A stretch of DNA of 64,000 bases from Diogma glabrata. Lineage: Eukaryota > Arthropoda > Insecta > Diptera > Cylindrotomidae. A model generated the notes under the pieces. It searched no databases. It was not told the DNA's origin and worked only from the letters and a program-made list of their open reading frames with translations. The stretch spans positions 238,374,554-238,438,553 of the forward strand of contig OY856186.1 of the NCBI GenBank assembly GCA_963693315.1, in the 5' to 3' direction. Below are positions 32,745 through 45,651 of the stretch, piece after piece; position 1 is the stretch's first letter, and each line of letters starts with the position of its first letter. Made by a program: the position numbers and the translations under genes.

Positions 32745-35700
32745 GTGTTTTTTTTTATTTTTTTATTGGAGGGCCTTGAGACTTACAGTTCAAGTAGCAC
32801 TGCGACCTGACGGTCTATTGTGCTTACCCTGATTGTTTTATTAGTCAGTCGTCGTCTGAGCCGTTGCTGGTTGTATTCTGTCATCCAAGTTGAGACTTTT
32901 AATAAAATTAATTAGCTCAATTGGAGTGACGTTTTGTGGTAATGGAAGTGTTAGTCTTCTATGACCAAGTTGGTTGTATCTGTGCCCAGAGAGTTCAGGA
33001 CAGCTGCAGATGACGTGTTCCATCGTTTCCGCGTCCGAGTAGCAGAATCTACACCTGTCGGAAACAACAAGGCCCATTTTGTTAAGATGGTGGTTTAAAG
33101 GACCATGTCCAGTAACGCACCACGTTAAAATTCTAAGAGACTCTTTGTTTAAGTCGATTGTTTTTAAGGGTGAAACAGGGAGGTTACCTAGAAACTTCTT
33201 AGAGTGTACTAGTCCCTCTCTGCTTCTCCATAATTTAGCATTTTGTTCCTGTTCCCATATTTGAATTGTGTTTTTGAGCGAACTCTTGGCCATTCCGAAT
33301 TCCGGTCCAACAAACTTTTTATCGGCCCCTTGCTTTGCTAAAGCGTCAGCGATAGCATTTCCTTGTATTCCTGTGTGGCTAGGTGCCCACACAAGTGTTT
33401 CTTTATTATTGCAGGAGATTTTTAGTAGATTTTGGTAGCATTCCCATATCAGTTTTGAATTAAAGCGCGTAGATTTTAGTGCCAAGAGTGCTGCTTGGCT
33501 GTCAGAGATAATATGTATTTCAATACTGATAATTGATAATTGCAAAAATTTCGGCTTGAAATATGGTTGTTGTGGTGCCTAGGGAAACCGTTTGCTTTGT
33601 TCTAGGACCAAACGCTCCTGCTCCTGTGCCCATATTGGTTCGAGAACTATCTGTGTACCAGATGCTGGCGTTATGTGGCAGTGATCGTATGTAGTTTTTA
33701 ATAAGATCTCTGGCCAATATCTTGACATCAAAGTGCCTGTCTAAATCTATTATTTTTGGCATACAATCCGAAATATGGTATGTATGCATTTCAGCTTGTA
33801 ATTCAGAAAGGATTTTAAGGTGTCCGGTTAGATTACCCGACCTAAACCAAACCCTTCTGTGAGCTGCAGTCTATGAACGCTCAACACCGCTACAGATTTA
33901 ACATGTAGGTGCAATGGAGAAAACTTTGGAAGAATTTCCATTGCTGACGTTGGCGTGGTTTTGAAAGCACCTGTTGCACTAAGACACACAAGCCTTTGTA
34001 TTTTTGTAAACATATTTTGAGCAGTTATTTGGCGCTTTTTAGGCCACCAAACTAAAGCTGCATATGTTAGAATTGGTTTAATAAGACTTTGGTGCAACCA
34101 AAGTATCATTTTTGGGCTAAGACCCCATGTTTTCCCAAACAGGTTTCTGCATGTGAAAAAACTGTGTTTGCCTTATCGGAGATATATTTCAGGTGTGAGT
34201 TCCATGTTAGTTTGCTATCCAGAATCACACCTGAATATCTAACCTCTTTTGATGTTTGTATTGGATCGCCGTTTAGAACAGGAGAAATGAAATTAAAGTT
34301 TCTCCTGTTTGTGAAAACGACAATGCTTGTTTTTCGTGGGTTGATTGACAGTCCCAATCTGTTGCACCACTTTGATACAATGTTGAAGAGCTGTCTTAGT
34401 TCGACCAGCGACAATGGAATCATGTTTCCCTCTAACCATGACTGCCAAGTCGTCGGCATAGCCTACAGTGTTGAAGCCGGAATCATTTAGCTTAGTGAGG
34501 AGATCATCAGCCACCATTAGCCAAAGCAGTGGAGAGAGCACGCCCCCTTGCGGGCAGCCTCTAGATGCAGTAACTGTCACTGAATAATCACCTAGTGTAG
34601 CCGTTATCTTTCGACTCTGTAGCATCTTGATAATCCCCGCAACGATAAGCGGGTTTATATTTTGCTTTGTGGCCATTTAAATGATAGCAATGAAGTGGAC
34701 ATTGTCAAAGGCTCCTTGTATGTCCATAAATGTACAAACAAGTGCCTCCTTATAGTTTAGGTTGCTCTCAATTTCTTTCACCATTTTGTGCAACGCCGTT
34801 TCAGTAGATTTCCCAGTCTGATAGGCGTGCTGGCTAGAGTTGAGAGGGTTTTATTTAAGACATACATGACGGATGTGAAAGTCCAACATCCCTTCCATTG
34901 TTTCTAATAGAAAAGATGCAAGACTTATGAGTCTGTATGATTTAGCTTCATTAGGTTTATTTCCTGGCTGAGGTATAAATCAACTTTGGTTTCTCGCCAT
35001 ATCTGAGGAATGTAAGCAAGGCGATAGCTTGCTTTGAACAAACGCATGAGATATGGAAGAATGATTGTTAGACCCTTTTGCAGAAATACTGGAAAAATTT
35101 CATCACTTCCTGGAGATTTATATGGACCGAAGGATTCTATAGTCCATCTCGCTTTGTTGGGGGTGAAAATTGTGTTGGCTAAATGATCTGCAGTACTTTT
35201 AGTTGCAGGATCTAGAAGATGTACGTCTTCGTTGGTACTATCTTCCGTGCTCCATTCTATTGAGCCCAGAAAGTGGGTTTGAAGCAAAGTATCTAGTGTC
35301 TCAATGTGTGATCAGACGACATCAATTTTTGGAGTCGAGCTGCAGCAGGCAGATTATCCATCGTATTGCAGAGCTCCTTCCAGCTATTTCCCTTTGATTG
35401 TCTGAGTTCTTTATTATAATTGGTTAGAGCTACTCGGTACTCTGTCCAATTATTTGTTGTTTTTGCTCTGTTAAAGAGCTTGCGAACTTAATTCCTTTTC
35501 CTCTCCAAGTTACCATTCCACCAAGGTACATCTCTGCATCTTTTGGATTGAGTTGTTGGAGTATTAAGGTTGTGTGCTTCAGTGATAACTTCCTGTAAAT
35601 TACCCGCTGCAGAGTCAAGCTCAAATGTAGAGTTGATACTGGCGCAACTATTTACATAATCATGAAGATATGTTTTGTAAAGCTCCCAGTTGGTCCTTCC

Positions 35701-36260
35701 TGGGCTTCTAAAGAACTGGATGCTCTTCGGGTAGTGTTCTATGTTGAAACATATATAAGCATGATCAGACATAGAAGCCTCCTTCGAAACATGCAAGTTC
35801 TTAATATGGTAAGTAGCGTTTATGTTAGTTAAAGTAAGGTCAAGGACCTCGCCTCTGATTGCGTTTCAAAAGGTAGGCTCACTACCTTTGTTTGCAATAA
35901 ACATATTGTTTGTATTCAAAAATTGAAGCAGACGCTCGCCTTTTGTGTTAATGTTGCTACTTCCCCACACGGTGTGATGAGCGTTAGCATCACACGCTAT
36001 TATGAGGTTATAATGGTTATTGTTGCAATACTTGATGAGTTTCTCTACCACTTCTGGTGGTGTCTCGTCCTCATCCCCCGGGAAGTATGCAGAAGCTAAA
36101 ATGAATTTACGAAATCCACCCAACCATGCTAAGCTTTCGGCGTACGTGTCTCACCTTAGCTTTGGGTTTTGGACTTGATCTTGGCTTCGATTCTCACCGA
36201 GGACCTAACGGCATGGATGACCCTACCGTTGTAGCTCCTAAGATCACTGAGTCTACTGAG
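32745..36260 (-). pseudogene. I-clade LINE: endonuclease, RT, RNase H; multiple frameshifts
   Basis: Read from about 36260 down. An APE-type endonuclease C-terminal part (LIIACDANAHHTVWGS near 35961-36010) is followed by the RT: SPGSDEIFPVFLQKG (near 35090), QHAYQTGKSTETALHKMV (near 34800), RGCPQGGVLSPLLWLM (near 34530) and GYADD at about 34449-34463. Thumb segments WLHQSLIKPILTYAALVWWP and TTPTSAMEILPKFSPLHLHV follow (33.9-34.1 kb). RNase H has YTDSS, FQAEIFAI, ISDSQAALLAL and WAPSHTGIQGNAIADALAKQ. The terminal zinc motif is CRFCYSDAETMEHVICSC. The stop is at 32841, and an A-rich tail runs to about 32745. Frameshifts and stops separate these pieces, so it is inactive. ORF1 and the endonuclease N-terminus are missing or unrecognisable. 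Confidence 0.92.
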
Positions 36261-36759
36261 CCCCATCACTGCGTCAAAGTGCCAAGTCCATTAGATTAGA
36301 ACATGTGTTTGTTTTATGTGGATTATTTTTAAAATTAACGATATTAACGGCCACTACATATTACGAAAAAGTAGTTTTTGTATGGAAATTTATTTTTTCG
36401 AAAGGCAGTATCTCGAGAACCGGGCACAATTTTGTTAAGTGCCCTGAACACTTGCATCTTATTTTAGCATCAACTAAAAACAAAAAATTTCCAATCGAGG
36501 GGCCAAGGACTACAAAGAACTGCACACAGTTTGATCAAATTTCTCCGCTTTTGATGGAAGAAAGTCTTAATGTTTTGTTGATAAAACTTTTCAGAAAGGT
36601 AGACCGACTTCTTCAATAATGTCCGAGTGATTTTGGAATGTGGGAATGTTGGAGTCAACTAACGTTGAATGGTTTATCATTCCCATCGTGTTGGTTTTTC
36701 AGTTGTAATTTCCCAAGGGCGGTGATAATTCGAAATAATTTTTTGCCAAAAATTTCGAA

Positions 36760-36832
36760 AGCAAGTATATTGATAACAGAACGAGGCCGTAGGCCGAGGG
36801 CTTTTATCAATACCACTTGCTTGAGGAATTTT
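36760..36832. repeat. Long imperfect hairpin with GGCCGTAGGCC core
   Basis: GCAAGTATATTGATAA on the left pairs with TTATCAATACCACTTGC on the right, around a GC-rich core CGAGGCCGTAGGCCGAGG. The core stands out in AT-rich DNA. A related GAACGAGG word recurs near 36860. It may be part of a larger decayed foldback element whose ends I could not define. Confidence 0.6.
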
Positions 36833-36959
36833 TCAAAAAATTATGAGAATTTATCAACGAACGAGGGGAATTCGTTTAGAAAATGTTTTGCCATTTTTCA
36901 TTTATTTATATATTTTTTATGAATTATACGTTGGCCTACTTTGATAACAGTGAATTATT

Positions 36960-38459
36960 TCAACATTAAAATGATAATTTTTAATATCCCAGTAGGCCAG
37001 ACATATTTATACGTCTTGTTATTAGAATAATTCAAATTTTATTGGTGAAATTGAATGATGTCATTACATTTTAGAGAATTTCATTGGTTTAAATTAAAAT
37101 AAAACTAAGGTAAAAAATTTTCATTCTAGTTTTTTAATCTGCATTAATTTCGCAAATTTTTATTTGTCATTTTGTGTTTTCTAATGAAAATTTTTTGATT
37201 TTTAACCTTTTTTGGCTTAAGGGTACTGTATAATACAATTTATTTTTATAATAATGGTTATTTCGCCAGCATGAAATAATTAAAAATCAAATCCAACTAA
37301 CCTATTCTGGATATTATTATTCAATGCGAAACGAAATTTTAAAGTCACCAGGCTCACGACCGTAAATAAACAAACGAACGTCAATTTTAATGTTTCGGCA
37401 TTTGCTGGATGAAAATGTGGTCGAATCGAGAAAAATAACAGATAAAATTCTTTGAACTTGTCAAGAACAGGCACCTCACGAAGTATAAATATGTGCTCAT
37501 CATCAAATGAAACGGGCGTGGTGACTATTATTCAGAAATAAACAGTAAATTTAAAAATTCAGAAATTGAAACTGTATACTTATAGCAGAATTTTTTAGCT
37601 CCACACACGCAACTGTAGTTAAAAAATTCAAATATAAAAATATTAACACGCTATTCAACAGATATTCAACAGTCTGGTAAATGCAACTTCCAAACAACAA
37701 CAGTGTGACTAGTGTCCATAAAATAGGTTCTGATGAGGCTCTCAAACTTTCTGAATCTGAATTTCTGGTTTTATGTTCTCTTCAAATAATTTTTTGATTT
37801 TTTTGTGTACCAATAATGAAAGGTTTATTTATAAGTATTAAAAGTATTAGCCCACAAATCAACATTTTAACTATTGCTTGCAATCAATATGTCATTAGCA
37901 AAATTTAATGCCAATATTTTATTGCATTATCGAAATGCAATAAAAAATTAAATCGAATATATTATTTTACATATATATTCTATTTGCTTTCGACAACCTT
38001 CATCAGTTGTGTACTTTCAATTGATCAGTTCCAAAAACAAACAATCCAACAATGCATTTACGAAAATAGTAGAAATATTTAACATTGCTATCCCGTTGCG
38101 AAAAATATTATCAAATCAATAATAATTAACTGTTGAAAATGAATATAAACAGGTATCCGGTATAACGAAAGGAACACATGTTTTACTTATAATATACCGA
38201 TTCAAAATTCAAAATCCAACTTGATTTTCAGTTTGTAATATTTTATGTATTTAAAAATCACAAAAACTTGAAAGTTTACAAATGGGAACTGCATGGAACC
38301 GATAACTAAATTTTTCTAAATTGAATATATATTTTTTTGATTTCAAACTTACTATTTAGCTGTCGTAACCCAATTTATTTTGAAATTTTGTGGATTTTAT
38401 ATTCGTTACAAAAAAAAAATATGATTGTGCCTTAACATCACATTATTTATAAAAATTTA
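36960..38459. other. AT-rich DNA, no gene recognised
   Basis: Minus-strand open frames at 37280-37474 and 37551-37745 have no motif. The only point of note is the hairpin-like motif at 37988-38006. Confidence 0.45.
37988..38010 (-). other. Hammerhead-like / PLE-type terminal motif
   Basis: The minus strand reads ACAACTGATGAAGGTTGTCG followed by AAA. CTGATGA and GAAA match hammerhead core boxes, but stem II would be very short and no stem I partner was found. ACAAC/GTTGT simply forms a hairpin. It shares the signature CTGADGAAGGTT ... CGAAA with the 32.0 kb motif and lies ~500 bp downstream of a minus-strand PLE GIY-YIG scrap, where PLE terminal sequences would be expected. Confidence 0.3.
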
Positions 38460-38700
38460 AGCAAAAGTCTGTTTAATTTTTTGTCCTCTTATAAATATTC
38501 TTTTAACCGTTTTGTAAACATTTTGCCAGTTTGTCCAATCTACGATTTGCGGCATGTTTAGTGTTGGATATTATACGTGATTTTGTTTTTTTTAACTATG
38601 TTATTTCTATCAAGGATAAAGATACATGCTTGTTTTGATCGTATTTTGTAGTTTTATTTTTATATCTATCTATATTTAAATTGTTGCGGCATTCCTGGAT
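38460..38700 (-). pseudogene. Penelope-like element GIY-YIG scrap
   Basis: Minus-strand translation gives ITYNIQH, stop, TCRKS, stop, IGQTGKMFTKRLKEYL, stop, EDKK. The IGQTGK ... F-x-x-R-L-K-E block is the second half of a GIY-YIG endonuclease domain, as found at the C-terminus of PLE proteins, with the tyrosine of Y-I-G replaced by a stop. Cysteines before it fit the PLE C-x-x-C finger. Upstream on this strand (to about 39400) no RT core was recognised. Confidence 0.6.
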
Positions 38701-39619
38701 AATCTACTATTATTGCTTTGAACAAAAATTTTAAACAATAAAATTTTATTAACATTTTAATATCCAATTTATTTTTAACAAACTAGTATTTCAAATTATT
38801 TTGTAGGAAATTTGCAGGCTCCCAATTTTACTGAAGAAAAGCCTAATTTGGTTTACCATCAAATTCATTCTGCTTTATTCGAATTTTGTCTGTCTTATAT
38901 ACAGTCAAATTTGTTTTCTCATTGCTTCTTTCAATGATGTTGTTTCACTTAGCCTGGATTTTGTTTTGTTTTTGTTTTCAATGCAGCGTTTGCCTTTATT
39001 TATGGTCGGTAAAGAAGAGCGCTTCATATTTTTAAATTTTTAACTAATTCATCCGTTTGACAATTACTTTTATGACATCCTTAAATGTCACAACAACTTG
39101 GTTTGTATTAGAATTATATACCTTCTTTTGATGGCCGTGGTCCATTTCTCGATGAAATTTAAATTTAATCTGCAAATCGACTAAAAAATTTCAATTTACT
39201 CTGATATCCTACTTGAGTAACTTTTGAAAGATTGTGTTGAAATTCAAATAATATTTGTTTTTCAATAATTATTTTTTCGTAATTTAATTTTGGTAGAAGA
39301 AAATAAAGTAAAACAAAAAATAATGTTTGAGCAAGAAACGTCAAAACTTCAATTTCTTCGGAAGAAATGGGCCACGGCATCAATTCAAATCTTAGCTTTA
39401 TTTTAATTTTAGGATCAAAACTCGAAACAATATCTATGATTTTAAAAAATTCAAAATTTTAAATTCTACAACTTTTAGTTTTGCGAAATTGTTCCATTTT
39501 GAGTATTTTTAACAAAAATTTTGCCTGCAATTACTAAGTATGCCAATCGAAGATCTGTCACGTAACTCAGAATTTGCTGGAACATAAAACTTAATTTAGT
39601 TCAGTCTGAAGGGCACATC

Positions 39620-40200
39620 TCACTCCTGCGACTAGTTTGGATGGTTGTATTGGAGTTAATTCATAAAACGAAAACCCCATTAACACGCAAACAGCGCTCA
39701 AATCGTCAGGATTGCTTACGGTAATCCTAACATCCTAGCATCAAACCAGCCGCTTGTAATGAAGCGCTGCTTCGGTATAGATCACCGAAGTGGCATAGCA
39801 GGCCTAGCACGTACCTAGCGAGATTGTTTTAATAGCTCCAGGCTAGCTGTAGTCCGTGGGGACAAGCAAGAAATTATGCTGCTCCAACACAAATACCGGA
39901 TTGTACGCATTATACATAATACAAACGGATAGAGAAAAGAACACAAGTGCGATGAGTAGACTCTGCGACCCCCGATACGTTAAGAGAACCACGATCACCC
40001 CGTCCCACCCCTATATTCAATCACTCATTCACACGCTCTCGCACTTCATCCACTCACTCGCTCACACACATATACCTAATATATCTATACCCACACACAC
40101 ATGCACACATCCAAGCCTATACGCACATTCACACCACCCACTCATCAACTACTACATTAATACGTCGCACGACCTTGTAATGCTGATGAAAACCTCATAC
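39620..40200. other. GC-richer segment of unknown origin
   Basis: Base composition rises clearly above the flanks, with words such as GTAATGAAGCGCTGC and AGCTCCAGGCTAGCTGTAGT, then a CA/CT-rich stretch (ACTCGCTCACACACA). A related CA-rich stretch (CACTCGCTCATACATACTC) lies near 40848. An open frame at 39856-40209 is a histidine/serine/threonine-rich reading of this simple sequence and shows no domain. Probably an old mobile-element fragment. Confidence 0.4.
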
Positions 40201-41093
40201 TTTAAATAAGATCAAATGAGAAGCTGCACAAAATTATAATAATAAAATACCACCAGTCTTTATTATTCAATCACTTTGGATTAAAATTGCGTTCACTTTG
40301 AATTAAATTTAAGTAAACATAAAATTTCACTTAACTGTTGATGAATTGATTAAGCTTTCACATACGCATTTGATTCCTCATTGAATTGATTTAATTAAGA
40401 TTTTACTATTCATCATTATTGTGGCAGAAATTTTGAATTTCATTTTTTTTTTATTTTACAAATAAGGCTCATTTTTCGAGGTTTGAACGTATTCTAATAT
40501 TTAACATCATGATTAATGTGGTATCACTGTAATTGCACATTGTTGGTGAAAACAATATATTTTAATGATGTTTTCGGTAGCTTATGGTGAGGAAAGTCAA
40601 TATACTTTCAATTGTATATCTTAACCTGTCTGTTTTTTATATATATTTTTCTAATTACTGCGATGACCTAATTACGAAAACCATTTTAATATATGTACAC
40701 ACACCACAATCAGGTTCACGAATGTTTAATAAAATAATTTAATTAATTCAGACGGAATTTACTACATATATTCTCTGAATTTAGCTTTTATACGAACCAC
40801 TCTAGTTCCATTGGGTTCTGATAGACATACGCGCACGTAACAAGTGCACTCGCTCATACATACTCACATTCACATATCCATATACACACACTTACACACC
40901 TACACATGGCACCATAATCATTCATGCCTAAAAATAAAATAAAAAATCGGATTTGACTCACCCCATAACGAAGCCCAATCCCGTTCTTCCCTGTTCTCCA
41001 ATTAGCCGGTCATCATGAGGTCAAATATCGGATGTATGGTGATATTCCTCGTTCAACAGATACCGCCTCTTAATATTCCGCAACAATCCAGTT

Positions 41094-41540
41094 CAATAAT
41101 CTTCACTAATCAAATTTGGTATCAATCAACAGTGATCAAATAAGGCTAAACATCCGTATCAGTAAGCCAGTGATAATATTTAAATACAATAATCGTCAAT
41201 ACTCAAATAAGGTATCGCTCAACAGTGATCAAGTAATGCTAAACATCCATATCAGTAAGCCAGTGATAATATTTAAATGGAATGATCTGTAATTATCAGC
41301 TTGACTCGAAATACCAATCCTCAATAATTAAACTTGTAACACTCAACAGTGGTCAATATAGTAATAGGCATCAGTAGCGGTAAACCAGTGGTAATTTTGA
41401 AAAAAAAGTTTGGAATAATCTTCCGTTATCGACCTGGATCCAAATAATAATCTTCAATAAGCCAACTTAAATACCCTGCAGTGATCAAAATAGTACTAAA
41501 CATCAGCAGCTGCAATTCAGTGGTAATATCATATAGTTGC
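41094..41540. repeat. Degenerate ~100-130 bp tandem repeat, about 4 units
   Basis: Units contain, in order, CAATAATC.TCAATA, CAACAGTGATCAA, AAACATC.GTATCAGTAA and CCAGTGATAATATTTAAAT. The first two units are most alike (TCAGTAAGCCAGTGATAATA in both) and the later ones diverge and lengthen. No coding potential. It could be the repetitive part of an old LTR, but no termini were found. Confidence 0.72.
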
Positions 41541-41697
41541 ACTGATCCACCGATTGCATTCACAGTAATTCAGATATAACAAATTCACCCCACTGTGTTA
41601 ACCGTATCTCATGGATGACTCATCTTTCCACATCACAATTATCACGAAATAATATTAATGAAATAATGAATCAATGCATTCCGCCGACGTCTTATTT

Positions 41698-42130
41698 ACA
41701 CCAAAAACATAATCCTTTTCTTTTTAATTTATTTTCCTTATTATAATAATTATCAACCGTATTGGTTTCATTTAGGTGTATATAATTACTGTTTCTAATT
41801 GGTTTACTCATTACTGTTTACTTAAATTTTACTAATATATCAACATTACATCAAAAATTTATTCCTTAGTTTACTTAACTACACTCTAATTGACCTAATG
41901 CAATATGACTTATTGACACAGAAACATAATTCTTTTCTTTTAATTTAAGTTCCTTATTTTAGTATCTTTTAACCGGATTGGTTTTATTTAGGCGCATGCA
42001 ATTAAAGTTTCTAAAGTAATTTTTTTTGTTTACTTAAATTTTACTAACATAACATCAGTACATCAAAAATTCATTTTATAAGTTTACGTTACAACACTCT
42101 AATTGTTCTAACATATCTTAAATCACACAG
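41698..42130. repeat. Diverged tandem duplication, ~220-bp unit
   Basis: Unit 1 (about 41698-41918) and unit 2 (about 41919-42130) share TTCTTTTTAATTT/TTCTTTTAATTT, TTATCAACCGTATTGGTTTC/TTTTAACCGGATTGGTTTTA, TTTACTTAAATTTTACTAA, CATCAAAAATT and ACACTCTAATTG in order. Noncoding. Confidence 0.75.
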
Positions 42131-44399
42131 ATTTTATAAAAAAAAAATGCCATATCATTACAGTTCGACTAAAATTATGCTAATTACTGGTATGGAACAT
42201 ATATGAAATAAGTAAATTTGGCTACTTATCTAAGTTGGTTTTTCTTATTTTGCTTTATGTTAATGCACTCGTATTGGAGTATTTAATATTCACATAGCAG
42301 ATGGAAACACTAGATAATTGACATTCACAACACTAAACAGATATGGATTTTTTTTGTATGTTTATTGTCGTTATCTTTATGGACTGACTTGTAAAAATGT
42401 ACTCACGAATTTTAGCAGACAGATAGCCAATGATCTAGATTATCCCCAGGAAACCAGCATTCATATTTTTTTATTTTGATCGCCATTCACCAAACTTCCA
42501 TCGTTCTGTTTCTTTTGAAGTTCACACTGACTGACAGCAAAAATAAGAAAACCTCCAATAAGACAAATTAATAGCAACTGAGAGAGCGAAGCTATCTCGC
42601 GGCATTTATTTATAGTAAAAAGAATGGTAGCATTATCTGGTAACTTGTTTGAAACCCACTAAGGAGTCTGTTCAACTTACTTGTATAAAAAAATTGGCAA
42701 AGAATTAAAAAAAAAACATTGATTACGAAACGATTGTAAGAAACTAAATATGGAAATAGCGCGATTACAAATTAATGATACTGCATAACTATTTTATGAT
42801 AACTTTAAATGGAAACTATTGCGATAGCCGATTGAATATAAGAAACTAGGGTTGAAAAGGCGAAAACAAGTACGAAAGTCTTTGACAATGTGAATTCAAT
42901 GCGTGTGGGAAAGCAATGTGACTCGAAATTACGAAGCATTAATAACAGCTTCAGTACACGCTCGTTACAAATCTCACCAAAAAATACGTTAGCCTCAGTT
43001 CAACACAAATTGATTTATTTTTATGACATGTTTTTCCACGGGGCAAATAACCAAAATCAAAATCAATCTTATTAATTCATCTAATTTGTGTCCGAATCCG
43101 ACTTATGAGTTTTTTTCTCTATATGATGAAATGGGGATCAGAGAACTAGTGCTCTGTATTTTTTACCAGTAGGTGTAAATTGAATCTTCAAAAACACAGG
43201 TGAAATTAATCGTAACTTTACCGTTCGATGATAAAGCCTGATATTATGGCTTTTGCTGCATTCAAATGATTACGATTTATATCTCCAATTTCATTTTATT
43301 CCAGTTTTAAATTAATTTCTTGAATTAAAATAACAAATTGTACTGAATATTAATAGAAAAAATAATATCTAAAAAAACAACAACAGTAACAGCAACTAAT
43401 ATACTTCAAGGTTAAAATTGCAATTTATAGTTCGCTATTGTTGATTTATTGTTTATTTGTTTTTTATTCAGTTTAAGACTTTCACTAAACGTGCGATTTG
43501 TATAAATTTAATTTATCTTAATAATTTATTTTATTTATGTTTCTTCACTGTCTTGAGTTTTCTGTTTTGTTTTTTGTCTTTTATTATTTCCTTAATTCCA
43601 TCACATAATTGTTTCTTTTGTTTTTTATAAATTAATTAATTAAAATATTGTAATTTCAGTTTTTCTTTGTTTTATTTTTGTATTTTGTAATTGTTTATGG
43701 AATTTTAAAGATTTTAGTTGTCTAAGTGTTGATCTATTGCTGGTTTAATTCCAACATAAAAGCGAACAATATATGGGAATTTTTAAATTAAAGGAAAACG
43801 ATTTTATCAGAATTTCCCATCCAACATAATTGTCAACAATGTTGCTATAAAACGAAAAAAAAAAAATATATGATAAAAAAATTTACAACAAAATGAAATT
43901 TGATATTTTATTTAAAATAAGTTTTTAGTTCTTCCTCTTAATCTTAATTCTTAAGATATTATATTAAAATTCAAAAGAAGAGAATTTTATTTTTAAAGGT
44001 GATAAGATGAAGCTTTACATCTTTCTCAATTTAGAATAATATTCTATAAATATCAAATAAGGTCGGTTAATAATTTTATTCTACCAACGATCTTGTTTTT
44101 TGTTTTAATTTACGATTTCAAAACCGGAAGGTTTTTGATTTCGTGGAAATGATGTAACATTTTTAGTTTTAGGATTGGAATGTCGAAGGTTTACATTGAT
44201 CCACTAGGAATATTCCACATAATATGTTGACCTTTTGAAATATTGAGAAATATTTGGTTTTTTAAAAAGAATCTTGTTAAACTAAAATTCTGGATTTAGA
44301 TAGCCCGATCACTATCACAGCAGCATCTAGATAACCAAATAAAGATTCCAACTCTCCTCTCCCTTTCACTCAGTTGAAAAATAGGTATTCGGGTACCAG
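42131..44399. other. AT-rich DNA, no gene recognised
   Basis: No motif-bearing frame, RNA gene or repeat boundary recognised. The short frame at 42890-43075 has no known domain. Confidence 0.45.
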
Positions 44400-44490
44400 G
44401 TGTCCTACGAATTAATCAAGATGGGCTACTATCAAATAAAAAGTATGAGAAAAGACGTAAAACGTGCCTAGATGATAATTGCGCATGTAA
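44400..44490 (+). pseudogene. Possible Ty3/gypsy RT scrap
   Basis: One frame gives IKMGYYQIKSMRKDVKRA then a stop, resembling the gypsy RT motif around D-L-x-x-G-Y-x-Q-I-x-x-x-x-x-D. Only about 20 residues can be aligned by eye, so chance similarity is not excluded. Confidence 0.38.
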
Positions 44491-44660
44491 TAGACAGAAT
44501 CTAATAGACATAATCTACATTAGTATTAGAGGCAATTTCTTAATCTCCGCAGTTCTTGAAGCGTTCAATAGTTTATATTTTTAGGTTTCCTCTATTTTTC
44601 TTTGAGCACCAAATTAATTCCTTGGACAGTTTTAGATACGTGGTATTTCGTCATTTCACT

Positions 44661-45108
44661 CACTGAAAAAAAAATTGAAGTTCATGACAACCTCATCTTG
44701 AAGTTGGCAGTTTATTATTCATGTAAAGAAAAATTATTTGCAAACAATTTCACTGTGATTGGGACAACTACACGATAACATTTTCCTAACAACAGAATAA
44801 GGGTTATTTCAAATATAAAGTGTTATATCCAATATAACAGTAGTTAAAGAAAAATAATAACTATTTCCCTGAAACAAATTTTCTTTGGCCTTATATCATG
44901 AATTTTTCATTTTAAAGTTTAAGTATTTGAGATTAATTGAACTATATTTTATTTTCACATAAATATTTAGTGTGATTGTCTCAACTTCATCGATTTATAA
45001 TTGTAGAGTTGTTGAAGCAATTTCGTAGTTTGATTCGCCATATGTGACCGCACGGTGAGGTTGAGACAATTGCATTTCGATTGGAAATATGACATGTTTT
45101 TTTCAGTG
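44661..45108. mobile_element. Candidate CACTA/EnSpm-like MITE (448 bp)
   Basis: The left end is CACTGAAAAAAAAATTGAAG. The right end, reverse complemented, is CACTGAAAAAAACATGTCAT. CT flanks both sides (44659-44660 and 45109-45110). The terminal word and the 2-bp duplication parallel the element at 1747-2540. There is no transposase frame. Confidence 0.5.
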
Positions 45109-45651
45109 CTCCTAAGTTCTCAAAAGAGTTCTGTTCCGACGCAAGGCGCTGTTTCATCCTTCCGCGCAAATTTTTTAGGCTTCTTCATTATCTGCAATAC
45201 TTGCAAGTTGCACAACAAGGTATCCAGTTAGTTGTTATCTTGTTACTATTGCCAATCTTGTTCGTTCTTCCTACACAATTTTCAACCATTTTTTGTTGGA
45301 TGGTATATACTTTTGGTGATGGTGTTTGCTTGGCTATTTATTAAAATGGCAATGATCTTGCTCTGATTTTATTTCAGTTTTATAGATTGCATCATTTGAC
45401 TATCATGTAAAGTCTTCTGTGAACAATTTTACAGGGTATTTTCTTGAATAGACCAACTTATCAACCTTACGTAAGGCATAATGCTTTAGTTTCTTAAAAA
45501 AGCCATAATTTTATTCACCATTAGACTTCATATGTGAAGTGATAAGAAGCAGTTGTGGTGCTTAGGTTGATTTTAGAATCTCAAACCTTAGTTTCTGCTT
45601 CCCTATTTCTTACAACCTTAAAGTTTCATATAACCTTCCTGACCGCTCCAT

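Noticed and set aside
39856..40209. 117-codon frame rich in His, Ser and Thr
   Set aside because: Explained by a CA/CT-rich simple sequence. No motif and no support for translation.
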